Of a stretch of DNA of 64,000 bases, positions 42,753-51,061 are shown piece after piece (position 1 is the stretch's first letter; every line of letters starts with the position of its first letter). Under the pieces are notes generated by a model that was given only the letters and a program-made list of their open reading frames with translations, ran no database searches and was not told the DNA's origin. This stretch comes from Myxococcales bacterium (GTDB lineage: Bacteria; Myxococcota_A; Polyangia; Haliangiales; Haliangiaceae). The stretch spans positions 62,001 to 126,000 of the forward strand of contig JAQBQE010000067.1 in the NCBI GenBank assembly GCA_028287135.1, in the 5' to 3' direction. Made by a program: the position numbers and the translations under genes.

Positions 42753-43790
42753 GTGGGCAAGCTGGTGGGCTGGGTCGCGCTGTTCGCGTGCCTGACGCTT
42801 GCGGGATCGATCTGGGCGATCTCCCGCGCACCGGTCGACGCGGGCGAGCTGTGGTCGATCATCAGCGGCCTTCCGCTGCCGACGCTGGTCCTGCTCGCGG
42901 TGCTGTGCGTCGGGATCTACGCGACCGATGCGCTGCGCTACCGATCGCTGGGCGCCGCGATCAACGAGACCGTGACCTGGCGTGCGGCGATCGACACGAG
43001 CGTCGCGAACTTCTTCTTCTCGTGGATCACCCCGGGCTCGACCTTCGGTGCGCCGGCGACGATCTACATGCTCGGCCGGCGCGGCGTGTCGTGGGATGCG
43101 GCCGTGGTGATCGCGTTCGCAAAGGCGTTCACGGGCGTCGCCGTCGTGATCGTGGCGTCGTTCGTGTTCGTCGTGCTCGGGCTCGGTCCTGCGTATGACG
43201 GAGGTGTGCTCGCGGTCGTCGTGTTCGGCGGTGCGGTGTTTGCGTTCCTGTTCGCGATGCTGATCATCGCCGCGTTCCATCCGGCACCGGCACAGCGGGT
43301 TGCCGGGCGGATCTATGGATCGCTCGGGCGCCGGTTCGGTCGCGGCAAGATCCTCACCGCCATGGAGCGGGTGACGTCCCGATCGATCGAACGGCTCGCG
43401 ATGCTGCGGACCGGCGGGGTGGTACCGCTCGCGCACCTGGCGCTGACGCATGCGATCTACTTCGCGACGTTCGCCGGCGTGGGCGTCGTCCTCCTCCACG
43501 CCTTCGGGCATCCGGTGAACGTCCAGGCGTTCGCCGCGGTCGTCGTCTACATCGCGTTCACGTACCTCGCTCCCACCCCCGGAGGAGCGGGGTTCGCCGA
43601 GGCGATGGCGTTGCCGTTCTTCGGTCCGCTGCTCCCGCCCGACAAGGCCGTGATGTTCGTGCTGTGCTTCCGCGGGCTGACGCTCTACCTCCAGGTGGGC
43701 TTCGCGATCCCCTACATGCTGATCGTCGGGGGCAGTCGGGAGATCGCGGCGCGGTCCGCGAAGAAGCAGGCGGAGCGCGATGCCGGGTGA
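42753..43790 (+). CDS. Flippase-like membrane protein (UPF0104 / LPG-synthase TM family)
   Basis: The product has 345 residues with about eight membrane helices. G-I-Y-A-T-D-A-L-R-Y-R near residue 60, W-I-T-P-G-S-T-F-G-A-P and the late A-P-T-P-G-G-A-G-F-A-E-A are typical of the lysylphosphatidylglycerol-synthase membrane region and its stand-alone relatives (UPF0104). These proteins move or modify phospholipids at the inner membrane. The start is GTG, preceded by TAGGAT. It overlaps the acyltransferase by eleven bases. In this context lipid export or flipping of the operon's product is a reasonable inference. Confidence 0.85.
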   Translation: MGKLVGWVALFACLTLAGSIWAISRAPVDAGELWSIISGLPLPTLVLLAVLCVGIYATDALRYRSLGAAINETVTWRAAIDTSVANFFFSWITPGSTFGAPATIYMLGRRGVSWDAAVVIAFAKAFTGVAVVIVASFVFVVLGLGPAYDGGVLAVVVFGGAVFAFLFAMLIIAAFHPAPAQRVAGRIYGSLGRRFGRGKILTAMERVTSRSIERLAMLRTGGVVPLAHLALTHAIYFATFAGVGVVLLHAFGHPVNVQAFAAVVVYIAFTYLAPTPGGAGFAEAMALPFFGPLLPPDKAVMFVLCFRGLTLYLQVGFAIPYMLIVGGSREIAARSAKKQAERDAG

Positions 43791-45249
43791 TGCCGTGGAG
43801 CAGGCCGAGGCGCGCCTGCATGCGTGGAGCCGCGAGCGTGCGGTGATCGCAGCGGCGGTGCGTGGCCGGATCGAGCGGCGCTATGCCGGCGAGCCGCGAG
43901 CCGCGCTGATCGAGGACGTGATCGCGGACGAGCGCGCGGACCGCCACGAGGGGCGACGGACCGAGGAGGAGCGCCGCGCGTGGCGCGAGCTCGTTGCGAG
44001 CGCGAGCGACGTCGCGCGGGCAGGAGAGGTCTTCGACGCGATCGTCGAGCGCTACCTGCACGACATCGCGGGTGGCTTCGATCGCACGCTGTATCGGGCG
44101 GTGATCGGCGTCCTCCCACCGGTCCTCGGTCTCGCGTTTCATCCGCTCGCGCAGGGCGTGCAGCGCCTCGGGGAGCGGCTGGTGATCGACGGACCGTTCG
44201 ACTCGCTGCGCTCGCTGGCGTCATCGGCGACCCTCGTGTTCGCACCGACGCACTCGTCCAACCTCGACTCGCTCGTGGTCGGGGTCGCGCTTCGCCGGGC
44301 GGGCCTGCCTCCGTGCGTCTACGCGGCGGGCAAGCACATGTATCGCTACCCCGTGCTCGGGCGCCTGATGGCGAACCTCGGTGCGTATCGGGTCGACCGC
44401 GCGATCACCGCGCGTCTGTACAAGGACGTGCTCAAGGACTACTCGGCCGAGCTCCTCGATCGCGGCTTCCACTCCGTGATCTTCCCTGGGGCTACGCGAT
44501 GCCGGACCAACGAGATCGAATCACAACTCAAGCTCGGATTGCTCGGCACCACGATCGCCACCGACCGCCCGGTGTTCATCGTCCCGGTGACGATCAGCTA
44601 CCAGGTCGTGCTCGAGGCGCCGACGCTGATCCGTCACTTCCTCGACGGCCGTTCGGAGCAGAGGATCGGCGGTGATCCGCGGCCCGGCGCGCGCAGGCTG
44701 GGTGCCGCGCTGCGCCGCCTCGGTGCGCTCGACCAGTCCGTCGTCGTGACGTTCGGCGAGCCGGTCGATCCGGCGGGACAGCCAGCGGTACAGGTGCTCC
44801 GGATCTCGATGCCTCCCGACGATGCCACCCGCTGGCTCGCCATCGCGCTGACCCGCGCGTATCGCCGCGACACCGTCCTGTTCTCGACGCAGGTCACCGC
44901 ACGTGCCCTCCACGATCTCGCGGTCCGCCGCGCCGGCACCGAGGACATCCACGCGCTGATCGGCCTCGAGTGTTCGGCCCTCCGGTTCTCCGAGGGCGAG
45001 GTGTACGCCGCGATCGGCGCGGTCGTGGCGATGATCCGTGCGGGTCGCGATCACGGTCGTCTCGATCGCTCCGTCGACTCCAACGATCCCGCGTCGATCC
45101 TGGCAGCGGCAGTGCGCGCCTGGGCGGCGTGTCATCCTCGATCGCCCGCGGTGGTCGACGGGCACGAGGTCGCGCTCGATGACGTGGGCCTCCTGTACTT
45201 CTATCGCAACCGAACGAGCCATCTCGCAGCCGCAGCGGATCGAGAGTAG
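43780..45249 (+). CDS. PlsB-like acyltransferase (paralogue 2)
   Basis: The product has 489 residues and is clearly related to the protein at 10068. Block I is H-S-S-N-L-D, followed by A-A-G-K-H-M-Y, L-G-A-Y-R-V-D-R and block III F-P-G-A-T-R-C-R with V-P-V-T-I-S-Y. As in its paralogue, the Glu normally in block III (F-x-E-G-x-R) is missing, here Gly-Ala. Both proteins share a long C-terminal extension ending with D-x-V-x-L-L-Y-x-Y-R-N-R-T. This marks a distinct subfamily. Its place before a PSD gene suggests it acylates a phospholipid precursor. ATG 43780 lies inside the upstream gene. Confidence 0.85.
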   Translation: MPGDAVEQAEARLHAWSRERAVIAAAVRGRIERRYAGEPRAALIEDVIADERADRHEGRRTEEERRAWRELVASASDVARAGEVFDAIVERYLHDIAGGFDRTLYRAVIGVLPPVLGLAFHPLAQGVQRLGERLVIDGPFDSLRSLASSATLVFAPTHSSNLDSLVVGVALRRAGLPPCVYAAGKHMYRYPVLGRLMANLGAYRVDRAITARLYKDVLKDYSAELLDRGFHSVIFPGATRCRTNEIESQLKLGLLGTTIATDRPVFIVPVTISYQVVLEAPTLIRHFLDGRSEQRIGGDPRPGARRLGAALRRLGALDQSVVVTFGEPVDPAGQPAVQVLRISMPPDDATRWLAIALTRAYRRDTVLFSTQVTARALHDLAVRRAGTEDIHALIGLECSALRFSEGEVYAAIGAVVAMIRAGRDHGRLDRSVDSNDPASILAAAVRAWAACHPRSPAVVDGHEVALDDVGLLYFYRNRTSHLAAAADRE

Positions 45250-45257
45250 GTTGGATC

Positions 45258-46247
45258 GTGGCCAGCGCCGAGGTGAGCGAGACGCTCGATCCCCACACCC
45301 CGCCACTGGCGATCGCTTCGATCCCGACGAGCGTGCAGCCAGGTGGTGGGTTCTGCGTCGATCTCGAAGCACGCTGGGGGCGGTTGCGGCGCGCGTGGCT
45401 GCGCACCGTTCGTCGTGGCTACGTGCGGGAGATGGCGGCGAAGCGGCAGGGCCAGTGCGCGTCGTGCACGCACGACATCATCGACGCGCGCGATCTCAAG
45501 CTCGTGCGCAACGTGTGTGGGCACTGGTTCCGGCCCGAGGATGATCGGTTCCGGTGGCGCGATCGGATCGGCCTTGCGCGGTATGGCCTCGCGGAGGTCG
45601 TGATCTCTCACATCGCCGCGGCGCTGTTCGTCGCTGCCGCCACGCTCGGCGTGCGAGCGACTGGACATCCGGCATGGTGGGGGCTGCTCGTGCCTGCGAT
45701 CGCGCTCAGCGGCTTCGCTCTGTGGTTCTTTCGTGACCCCGATCGCATACCGCCCGTGGATCCACGCGCTCTGCTCAGCCCGGCCGATGGCGTGATCACG
45801 CACCTCGATAACGTCGATGCGCCAGGCTTTCCCGGCGGGCGCGCCACCCGGATCAGCATCTACCTGTCGCCGTGGAACGTGCACCTCCAGCGGATGCCGC
45901 GGCGCGCTCGCGTGACGTCGGTCCGCTACTTCCCGGGCGCGTTCCTCCATGCGCGCCATCGCGACTGCGTGCAGCGCAACGAGCAGATGTGGGTCGATTT
46001 CGAGGAGCCCGGTGGTCGGATGATCCGGGTCAAGCAGGTCTCGGGGAAGGTCGCGCGCCGCCTCGTGTGCTGGCTCAAGCTCGGCGAGGAGACCGCGGTC
46101 GGCGAACGCTTCGGCCTCATCAAGTTCGGATCGCGCGCCGATGTCCTGATCCCGATCGATGCCGCGCACGAGATGACCGTGGCGATCGGAAGCGTGGTCG
46201 AGGCGGGGACCACCGTGCTGCTCCGGTTCGAGGACGCGATCCGATGA
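45258..46247 (+). CDS. psd: Phosphatidylserine decarboxylase with N-terminal cysteine extension
   Basis: The product has 329 residues. The C-terminal 230 are the short type II PSD: F-F-R-D-P-D-R after a hydrophobic stretch, S-P-A-D-G, L-S-P-W-N-V-H and the self-cleavage site K-F-G-S-R-A-D, where the Gly-Ser bond is split to form the pyruvoyl group. PSD makes phosphatidylethanolamine on the inner membrane. The first 70-80 residues are extra and include C-A-S-C and C-G-H, possibly a small metal site. GTG 45258 starts the extension. A later start is possible, but the frame and bias continue back to 45258. The next gene overlaps (ATGA). Confidence 0.88.
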   Translation: MASAEVSETLDPHTPPLAIASIPTSVQPGGGFCVDLEARWGRLRRAWLRTVRRGYVREMAAKRQGQCASCTHDIIDARDLKLVRNVCGHWFRPEDDRFRWRDRIGLARYGLAEVVISHIAAALFVAAATLGVRATGHPAWWGLLVPAIALSGFALWFFRDPDRIPPVDPRALLSPADGVITHLDNVDAPGFPGGRATRISIYLSPWNVHLQRMPRRARVTSVRYFPGAFLHARHRDCVQRNEQMWVDFEEPGGRMIRVKQVSGKVARRLVCWLKLGEETAVGERFGLIKFGSRADVLIPIDAAHEMTVAIGSVVEAGTTVLLRFEDAIR

Positions 46248-47155
46248 CCGACGCTGCGATCGCGATCTACGGCCGGACCTACCTCGATGCCGAGGTCGAG
46301 GTGGCGGTCGGCAGCCTCGCGACCGGGAAGGGCAAGGTCGACACACAGGTGCGCGCCGTGCTCGGCGGGTTCGGATGCAATGCGGCCCGCGCGCTCGCCC
46401 GGGTGATGCCCGCCGGCGCGGTGCACCTGACCACCGTGATCTCCCGTGTCGATCTGCCCCGGCTCCAGGCCGAGGTTCCGCCCGAGGTCGTCCTCGATCC
46501 GATCCTCCACGACAGCCTCGCGTGGCCGCCGATCACGGTGATCGTCAATCCCGCCGGAGAGTGTCGGCTGCTCCGCGGGCGTGCCGAGGAGGACACTGTG
46601 CACTGGACGCTCGAACGGGTCCGTGCGCAGACGCTGTCCGCGCCGCTTCAGGTGCTCGGCCGCGTTCCGCTCTCCATGGTTCGTGCGCTGCTCGCTCGGC
46701 GCAGGGGTGGAACGCGCATCGCGTGGTGCGGCGGTAACGCGATCCCGCTCGACCTCGAGCGCGAGCTCGATCTGCTGTGCGTGAACACCGCCGAGGCGCA
46801 GCGTCTGCTCGAGACGCAGGAGTCCTCACCGGGCAAGCTCGCGCAGGACCTCGCGATGCGAGCGAACGTCGCGAGCGCGGTCCGCCTCGTCACGGGACGC
46901 GGGCGTGCACCTGCGGTCGCAGCGGTTCGCGAGCAGGGAGCGGTGATGCTGCACGAGGGTCCACCACCTGCGGAGATCGGACCTCTGGAGATCCGCCAGC
47001 TCAAGGGTGTCGGCGATGTGTTCGCGGCTCGATTCCTCGCCGCCGCCTGTGTCGATTCCGATGGTCAGGCACGGTCGACGCTCGATGTCGCTCGCGCCCT
47101 GACGATCGCGGCAGCCGCAGCGACCGCCTTCATCCGGGGAGCTGACGCCGCGTGA
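46244..47155 (+). CDS. PfkB-family carbohydrate kinase
   Basis: The product has 303 residues. It has the ribokinase-type N-terminal G-G-F-G-C-N-A-A-R-A-L-A, and the C-terminal anion hole and base as G-V-G-D-V-F-A-A (usually G-A-G-D), with the catalytic Asp conserved. The family phosphorylates sugars, nucleosides and some other alcohols; the substrate is not predictable here. Its ATG overlaps the psd stop (ATGA) and its stop overlaps the SDR start (GTGA). Being locked into a lipid operon, a role in preparing a head group (for example a sugar or polyol phosphate) is a guess. Confidence 0.85.
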   Translation: MTDAAIAIYGRTYLDAEVEVAVGSLATGKGKVDTQVRAVLGGFGCNAARALARVMPAGAVHLTTVISRVDLPRLQAEVPPEVVLDPILHDSLAWPPITVIVNPAGECRLLRGRAEEDTVHWTLERVRAQTLSAPLQVLGRVPLSMVRALLARRRGGTRIAWCGGNAIPLDLERELDLLCVNTAEAQRLLETQESSPGKLAQDLAMRANVASAVRLVTGRGRAPAVAAVREQGAVMLHEGPPPAEIGPLEIRQLKGVGDVFAARFLAAACVDSDGQARSTLDVARALTIAAAAATAFIRGADAA

Positions 47156-47910
47156 GCGATGTCCTCTCCACGTTTCGCGTCGACGGTCGGGTCGCGATCA
47201 TCACGGGCGGCGCACGCGGGCTCGGCCTCGCAGCAGCGCGCGCCCTCGCGGACGTCGGTGCGCGGGTCGTCATCACGAGCCGGGACCGCGCCGCCGCCGA
47301 CGCTGCTGCGGCGGAGCTGACCGCGACCTCGACGCATCCCGCGCTCGGGCTCGCACTCGACGTGCGCGATGCTGCGGCGATCACGGCAGTGATCGATCGC
47401 GTGACCGCGGAGCTCGGCCGGATCGACATCCTCGTCAACAACGCGGGCACGACCCGTCGCGAGCCCCTGTCGGCACTGACCGAGGCCCAGTGGGACGACG
47501 TCGTCGACACCAACCTCAAGGGGACCTGGTTGTGCTGCCGCGCCGTCGAGCCCGCGATGCGCACCGCAGGCTGGGGCCGCATCATCAACATCTCGAGCAT
47601 GCTCGGCCAGGTCGGGTTGCCGGACCGTTCGCCCTACATCGCGAGCAAGGGCGGCGTGACCTCGCTGACCCGAGGACTGGCGGTCGAGCTCGCTCCTCAC
47701 GGGATCACGGTCAATGCGATCGCGCCGGGCCCGTTCGCAACCGGGATGGCGGACGCGCCTTCGCGCGCTCCTCTGCTCGCGCAGATTCCGCTGGGCCGCT
47801 GGGGGGAGCCTTCGGAGATCGCGGGGGCGATCGTGTACCTCGCCTCTCCGGCCTCGAGCTTCGTCACCGGAGCGGTGCTCGCGATCGACGGCGGGTACAC
47901 CGCACGATGA
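47152..47910 (+). CDS. Short-chain dehydrogenase (FabG / gluconate-5-dehydrogenase-like)
   Basis: The product has 252 residues, a complete classical SDR: T-G-G-A-R-G-L-G, D-V at the end of beta strand 3, N-N-A-G, serine in I-S-S-M and Y-I-A-S-K. The C-terminal W-G-E-P-S-E-I and G-A-V-L-A-I-D-G-G-Y is typical of FabG and sugar-acid dehydrogenases. It uses NAD(P) in the cytoplasm. Starts at GTG 47152 overlapping the kinase stop, and its own stop overlaps the next start (ATGA). Whether it acts on an acyl chain or a sugar-like head group is not clear from sequence. Confidence 0.9.
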   Translation: MSDVLSTFRVDGRVAIITGGARGLGLAAARALADVGARVVITSRDRAAADAAAAELTATSTHPALGLALDVRDAAAITAVIDRVTAELGRIDILVNNAGTTRREPLSALTEAQWDDVVDTNLKGTWLCCRAVEPAMRTAGWGRIINISSMLGQVGLPDRSPYIASKGGVTSLTRGLAVELAPHGITVNAIAPGPFATGMADAPSRAPLLAQIPLGRWGEPSEIAGAIVYLASPASSFVTGAVLAIDGGYTAR

Positions 47911-48566
47911 AGCTCCACGGCGAGGCGCTGCGATCGATCAGGGCGCCGGATCCCGAGCGGCTCGCTCCACTCGATCGGATCGGCTGCGTCGTGATCGTCG
48001 GCTCGACGTGTACGGGCAAGTCGACCCTCGTCGACGCGCTCCGCCGTTCCGCGCTGTGCAAGCAGGGCCTCGTCGACGTCCCGGTGCGCTACCTGACCCG
48101 CCCGCGCCGCGGCGGCGACGACACGGTCGAGAACGTGTTCGTCTCGCACGAGGAGTTTGCCAGGCGCGCCGGCACCGGTGAGATCGCGATCGCCTGGCGA
48201 CGGGAGATCGAGCCAGGTCGCGCCGTCTCGTATGGCTTCGCGGCCTCACGGCCGGGAGTGCTGCCGGTGTACTCCGCCAACAACGCGGTGTTTGCGCCGG
48301 ACGCCGAGGTCTCTCCCGCACGCGCGTTCGCCGACGCGTTGTTTGTCGGCGTGGTCGCTCCCGATCCGCTGCGCGCCGAGCGGCTGCAGCGTCGCTCGCC
48401 TGACCTGTGGAGTCGGCCTGGCGAGATCGCGCGTCGGCTGGAGGACCTCGCGTCGCGTGTCGAGGACCACGTTCACGTCGTCGTCGAGAACCACGGAGAG
48501 CTCGAGCGTGCGGCCCTCCACGACATCGTCACGCTCGTCGAGCGGGCGCGTGCGAAGGCAGGTTGA
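47907..48566 (+). CDS. Guanylate-kinase-like P-loop protein (PhnN-like)
   Basis: The product has 219 residues. P-loop G-S-T-C-T-G-K-S-T (about 28-36) is followed by Y-L-T-R-P-R-R-G-G-D-D and F-V-S-H-E-E-F. That is the layout of guanylate kinases and of ribose 1,5-bisphosphokinase (PhnN), where Y-I-T-R-P is the rule. A Y-G-F stretch and R-A-E-R-L-Q-R-R-S near the lid follow. It should phosphorylate a phosphate-bearing acceptor with ATP. No C-P lyase genes are nearby, so PhnN function in phosphonate breakdown is not supported. It is the last gene of the coupled run. Confidence 0.75.
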   Translation: MKLHGEALRSIRAPDPERLAPLDRIGCVVIVGSTCTGKSTLVDALRRSALCKQGLVDVPVRYLTRPRRGGDDTVENVFVSHEEFARRAGTGEIAIAWRREIEPGRAVSYGFAASRPGVLPVYSANNAVFAPDAEVSPARAFADALFVGVVAPDPLRAERLQRRSPDLWSRPGEIARRLEDLASRVEDHVHVVVENHGELERAALHDIVTLVERARAKAG

Positions 48567-48674
48567 GCACGGATGGGCGGCGACGGGCACGGCCGAGCCT
48601 CCTGGCCGCCCTGGTGCTGGCTCCCGCGGCGCTGTCGCTCCGGCGCCCGGATCCAGTGACTCGCAGCACATCGT

Positions 48675-48702
48675 GAACGTCCAAGACGATGCCGGCCACT
48701 AA
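48675..48702 (+). promoter_or_regulatory. Possible ECF-type promoter before the sigma gene
   Basis: GAAC (48675-48678) in GTGAACGT is followed 20 bases later by CTAA (48699-48702), close to the GGAAC/CTAA spacing of ECF promoters. It would make the sigma factor autoregulated. Confidence 0.28.
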
Positions 48703-48716
48703 CCTGCCGACACGTT

Positions 48717-49331
48717 ATGCTGACGCCGGTGAAGCGCGACACAGGACCCTCGGCGGCGCTCGGGCCCGCCGACGAGGCCGACCTGATCGCGCGGTGCCGC
48801 GCGGACGACCGCGGCGCTCACGACGAGTTCTATCACCGGTTTCGCCGTCCGATTGCCGCGAACCTGTATCGCGTCCTCGGCGACCGCACCGATCTCGATG
48901 ACCTCGTGCAGGAGGTGTTCGTGATCGCGTTTCGCGGGCTCGAGAGGTTCCGCGGCGATGCGCGGCTGTCGACCTGGATCTACCGGATCTGCGTCAACGT
49001 CGCGCTCGGCCGGATCCGTACCCGCAAGCGCCGGCCGAATGCGATCGGCGTCAACGATCTCGATTCCGCGCACGCAGACCCGAGCCTCGTCGAGCGCCCC
49101 GAGATGCCGGATCGCGCGCTCGAGCGTCATCAGGATCAAGCGCGCGTGTATCGCGCCCTCGAGACCCTCGCGCCCAAGAAGCGGCTCGTCCTCTACCTCC
49201 ACGAGATCGAGGGCCTCGACCTCAAGCAGATCGCATACCTCATCGATTCGAATCCGGTCACCGTGCGGACCCGCCTGTTCTACGCGCGTCGCGAGTTCTA
49301 TCGTGCGATCGCCGAGGAGCCAGAGTCGTGA
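48717..49331 (+). CDS. ECF RNA polymerase sigma factor
   Basis: The product has 204 residues. Region 2 shows D-E-F-Y-H-R-F, D-L-D-D-L-V-Q-E-V-F-V-I-A-F-R and L-S-T-W-I-Y-R-I. Region 4 shows L-E-T-L-A-P-K-K-R-L-V-L, E-I-E-G-L-D-L-K-Q-I-A and the recognition helix V-T-V-R-T-R-L-F-Y-A-R. No sigma region 3 is present, so it is an ECF. ATG 48717 gives a slightly long N-terminus of 25 residues before region 2. Its stop overlaps the anti-sigma gene (GTGA). The pair would respond to an envelope signal sensed by the partner. Confidence 0.95.
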   Translation: MLTPVKRDTGPSAALGPADEADLIARCRADDRGAHDEFYHRFRRPIAANLYRVLGDRTDLDDLVQEVFVIAFRGLERFRGDARLSTWIYRICVNVALGRIRTRKRRPNAIGVNDLDSAHADPSLVERPEMPDRALERHQDQARVYRALETLAPKKRLVLYLHEIEGLDLKQIAYLIDSNPVTVRTRLFYARREFYRAIAEEPES

Positions 49332-50821
49332 GTCGTCATGTTGCGCCCCATCGCTGGGCCGATGCGTTCGCCGGGAAGCTCGACGACAGCGAGCGCGCGC
49401 TGATGGACCGCCACGCGGAGAGCTGTGCCGCGTGCCAGCGCACGCGCACCCGGATCGCGGGCGCGAGCGACAGCTATGGATCGATCCGCACCCAGCCCGG
49501 GCCCGAGCTGCCGTGGGACTCGGTGCGGGCACGCGTGCACTGGGCGGTGTCCAAGGAAAAGCGCGCGCAGAGCCAGCCGGCTGGCCCTCCGGGCCGGCGC
49601 GTGCCGAACCTCGTGTGGGGGGTGCTCGCCGCCACGGCCGCCGGTGCCCTCGCACTCGTCACGCCCCCGTCGCCACCGAGCCGGCCCGCGGCGCCGGTCG
49701 CCCACGTCACATCACCGGTCGCGCCACCCGCGCCGGTGGTCGCCGCACCGCCACCGGCCGCGATCGCCGGCCTCGTGATCCGCGTGGCCGGTAGTGGCGC
49801 GCGCGACGTGATGATCGATGGCGTCCGCCCCGACGATCTGTTTGCGCGTCACCTCGGCGCAGGCACGGTGATCGCGACCGGGGAAGGCCGCGTCGATGTC
49901 CAGTTCGGTGATGCGAGTGCGTTCGCGCTCGGCCCGCGCTCGACGCTCGAGCTGAGGCGGTTCGACTCGTCGATGATCGAGCTCGTGATCGATGGGACGA
50001 TCGATCTCGAGGTCGCCCATCGCGCGGCGGGGCAGCGCCTGGTCGTGGTCGCGGGGGAGCACACCGTCGAGGTCCGGGGCACGCAGTTCCGCGTCAGCCG
50101 CGAGCAGGCCGGGACGACCGTCTCGTGTCGTCACGGTCTCGTCGCCGTCCGCGATGGATCCGCCGCGCAGGTCGAGGTCGGAACCGCGCGTAGGATCCAG
50201 CTCGCGCCGGGCGCCGCGGTGTCATCCGATCAGATCGTTCCGCTCTCGGTCGACGAGCTTGCATCGCTCGCCAGCGCGACGCCGATCCGGGTGCCGCTGT
50301 GGAACATCGACGCGCTCGTGGTCGGCTCGGCGCCGCTCGAGATCACGACCGTGGGCCCCCGCGACGTGCGCGTCGACGGCGTCGAGCTCGGTCTCGCACC
50401 GCTGAGCGTTCGGGTCATGCCGGGCCGCCACACGGTGGAATCCGCCGACAGTGCAGGGCGGTATCGCCGGGTCGGCTGGGTCGACGTCGCGGTCCCGAGC
50501 GCCGGGAGCAAGCCCGCTCGGCTCGAGGTCCCGGCGGAGGTTCCGCGCACGGCGGGGGTCGCCGAGCGTCGTCGCCAGCTACGCGAAGGAATCGATCAAG
50601 CGCGCCTCGCGCGATGTACCCGATCGATCGCGAAGGCGGGGTTGACCGGCACCTACGTCCAGGTCGAGCTAGCGGTGGATGCGTCCGGCGCGGTCGGATT
50701 CCTCAATGTGATCGATACCGACCTGCCGTCCGCGACCGCGAGCTGCGTCCGCGAGGTTCTCGCCGACGTGCGGTTCCGCCAGGGTGCGCCGGCGACCTGG
50801 CGCGAGAAGCTCGACCTCTGA
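49328..50821 (+). CDS. Anti-sigma factor with FecR, PEGA-like and AgmX-like domains
   Basis: The product has 497 residues. The N-terminus has the zinc-binding anti-sigma motif H-x3-C-x2-C (His29, Cys33, Cys36). A transmembrane helix (about 92-112) follows a Pro-rich stretch, then a periplasmic Pro/Ala linker. A FecR-type domain (about 190-300) contains V-E-V-R-G-T-Q-F. After it comes a PEGA-like beta module (D-V-R-V-D-G-V-x-L-G-x-A-P) and a C-terminal AgmX/TonB-C-like segment (V-E-L-A-V-D-A-S-G-A-V and A-S-C-V-R-E-V-L). It would hold the ECF factor at the membrane and release it on a periplasmic cue. GTG start overlapping the sigma stop. The combination of four modules is unusual. Confidence 0.85.
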   Translation: MSRHVAPHRWADAFAGKLDDSERALMDRHAESCAACQRTRTRIAGASDSYGSIRTQPGPELPWDSVRARVHWAVSKEKRAQSQPAGPPGRRVPNLVWGVLAATAAGALALVTPPSPPSRPAAPVAHVTSPVAPPAPVVAAPPPAAIAGLVIRVAGSGARDVMIDGVRPDDLFARHLGAGTVIATGEGRVDVQFGDASAFALGPRSTLELRRFDSSMIELVIDGTIDLEVAHRAAGQRLVVVAGEHTVEVRGTQFRVSREQAGTTVSCRHGLVAVRDGSAAQVEVGTARRIQLAPGAAVSSDQIVPLSVDELASLASATPIRVPLWNIDALVVGSAPLEITTVGPRDVRVDGVELGLAPLSVRVMPGRHTVESADSAGRYRRVGWVDVAVPSAGSKPARLEVPAEVPRTAGVAERRRQLREGIDQARLARCTRSIAKAGLTGTYVQVELAVDASGAVGFLNVIDTDLPSATASCVREVLADVRFRQGAPATWREKLDL

Positions 50822-50948
50822 GCGGACCGATCCCGCCCGGCGGGCCTCCGGCACCCCGGGCCGGGCATCCCGTGGGCGTCCGTGGAGCATCCTCGTCGAC
50901 GATGAGGGAGGCCCGGATCCGGGAGTCGAGCCACCGGCCGGGGAAGGG

Positions 50949-50980
50949 GGGCGATGTCGGAGCGGCGCCCACATCTTTTT
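50949..50980 (+). terminator. Weak intrinsic terminator after the anti-sigma gene
   Basis: GGGCG / CGCCC with a 12-base loop is followed five bases on by five Ts (50976-50980). An ATG at 50954 that opens the giant frame lies in this loop. Confidence 0.25.
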
Positions 50981-51000
50981 CGGGATTCAACGTGTGCCGC

Positions 51001-51034
51001 CAGGGAATCCAAAACCCTGTCCGTTCCGTACTAT
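51001..51034 (+). promoter_or_regulatory. Promoter region of the giant gene
   Basis: TACTAT (51029-51034) is a good -10 box in an AT-richer patch. The inverted repeat CAGGG / CCCTG (51001-51019, nine-base loop) covers the -35 area and could be an operator. The predicted transcript start would be about 20 bases before TTG 51062. Confidence 0.35.
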
Positions 51035-51061
51035 GGACTCCTTCCTCGGGATCGATCGCTC

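Noticed and set aside
47907..48566. Assignment as phosphonate gene phnN
   Set aside because: The Y-L-T-R-P layout fits, but no C-P lyase or phosphonate genes are near; kept as PhnN-like only.
50880..51020. Possible tRNA or structured RNA between the anti-sigma gene and the giant gene
   Set aside because: No cloverleaf or T-loop consensus; only two short hairpins.
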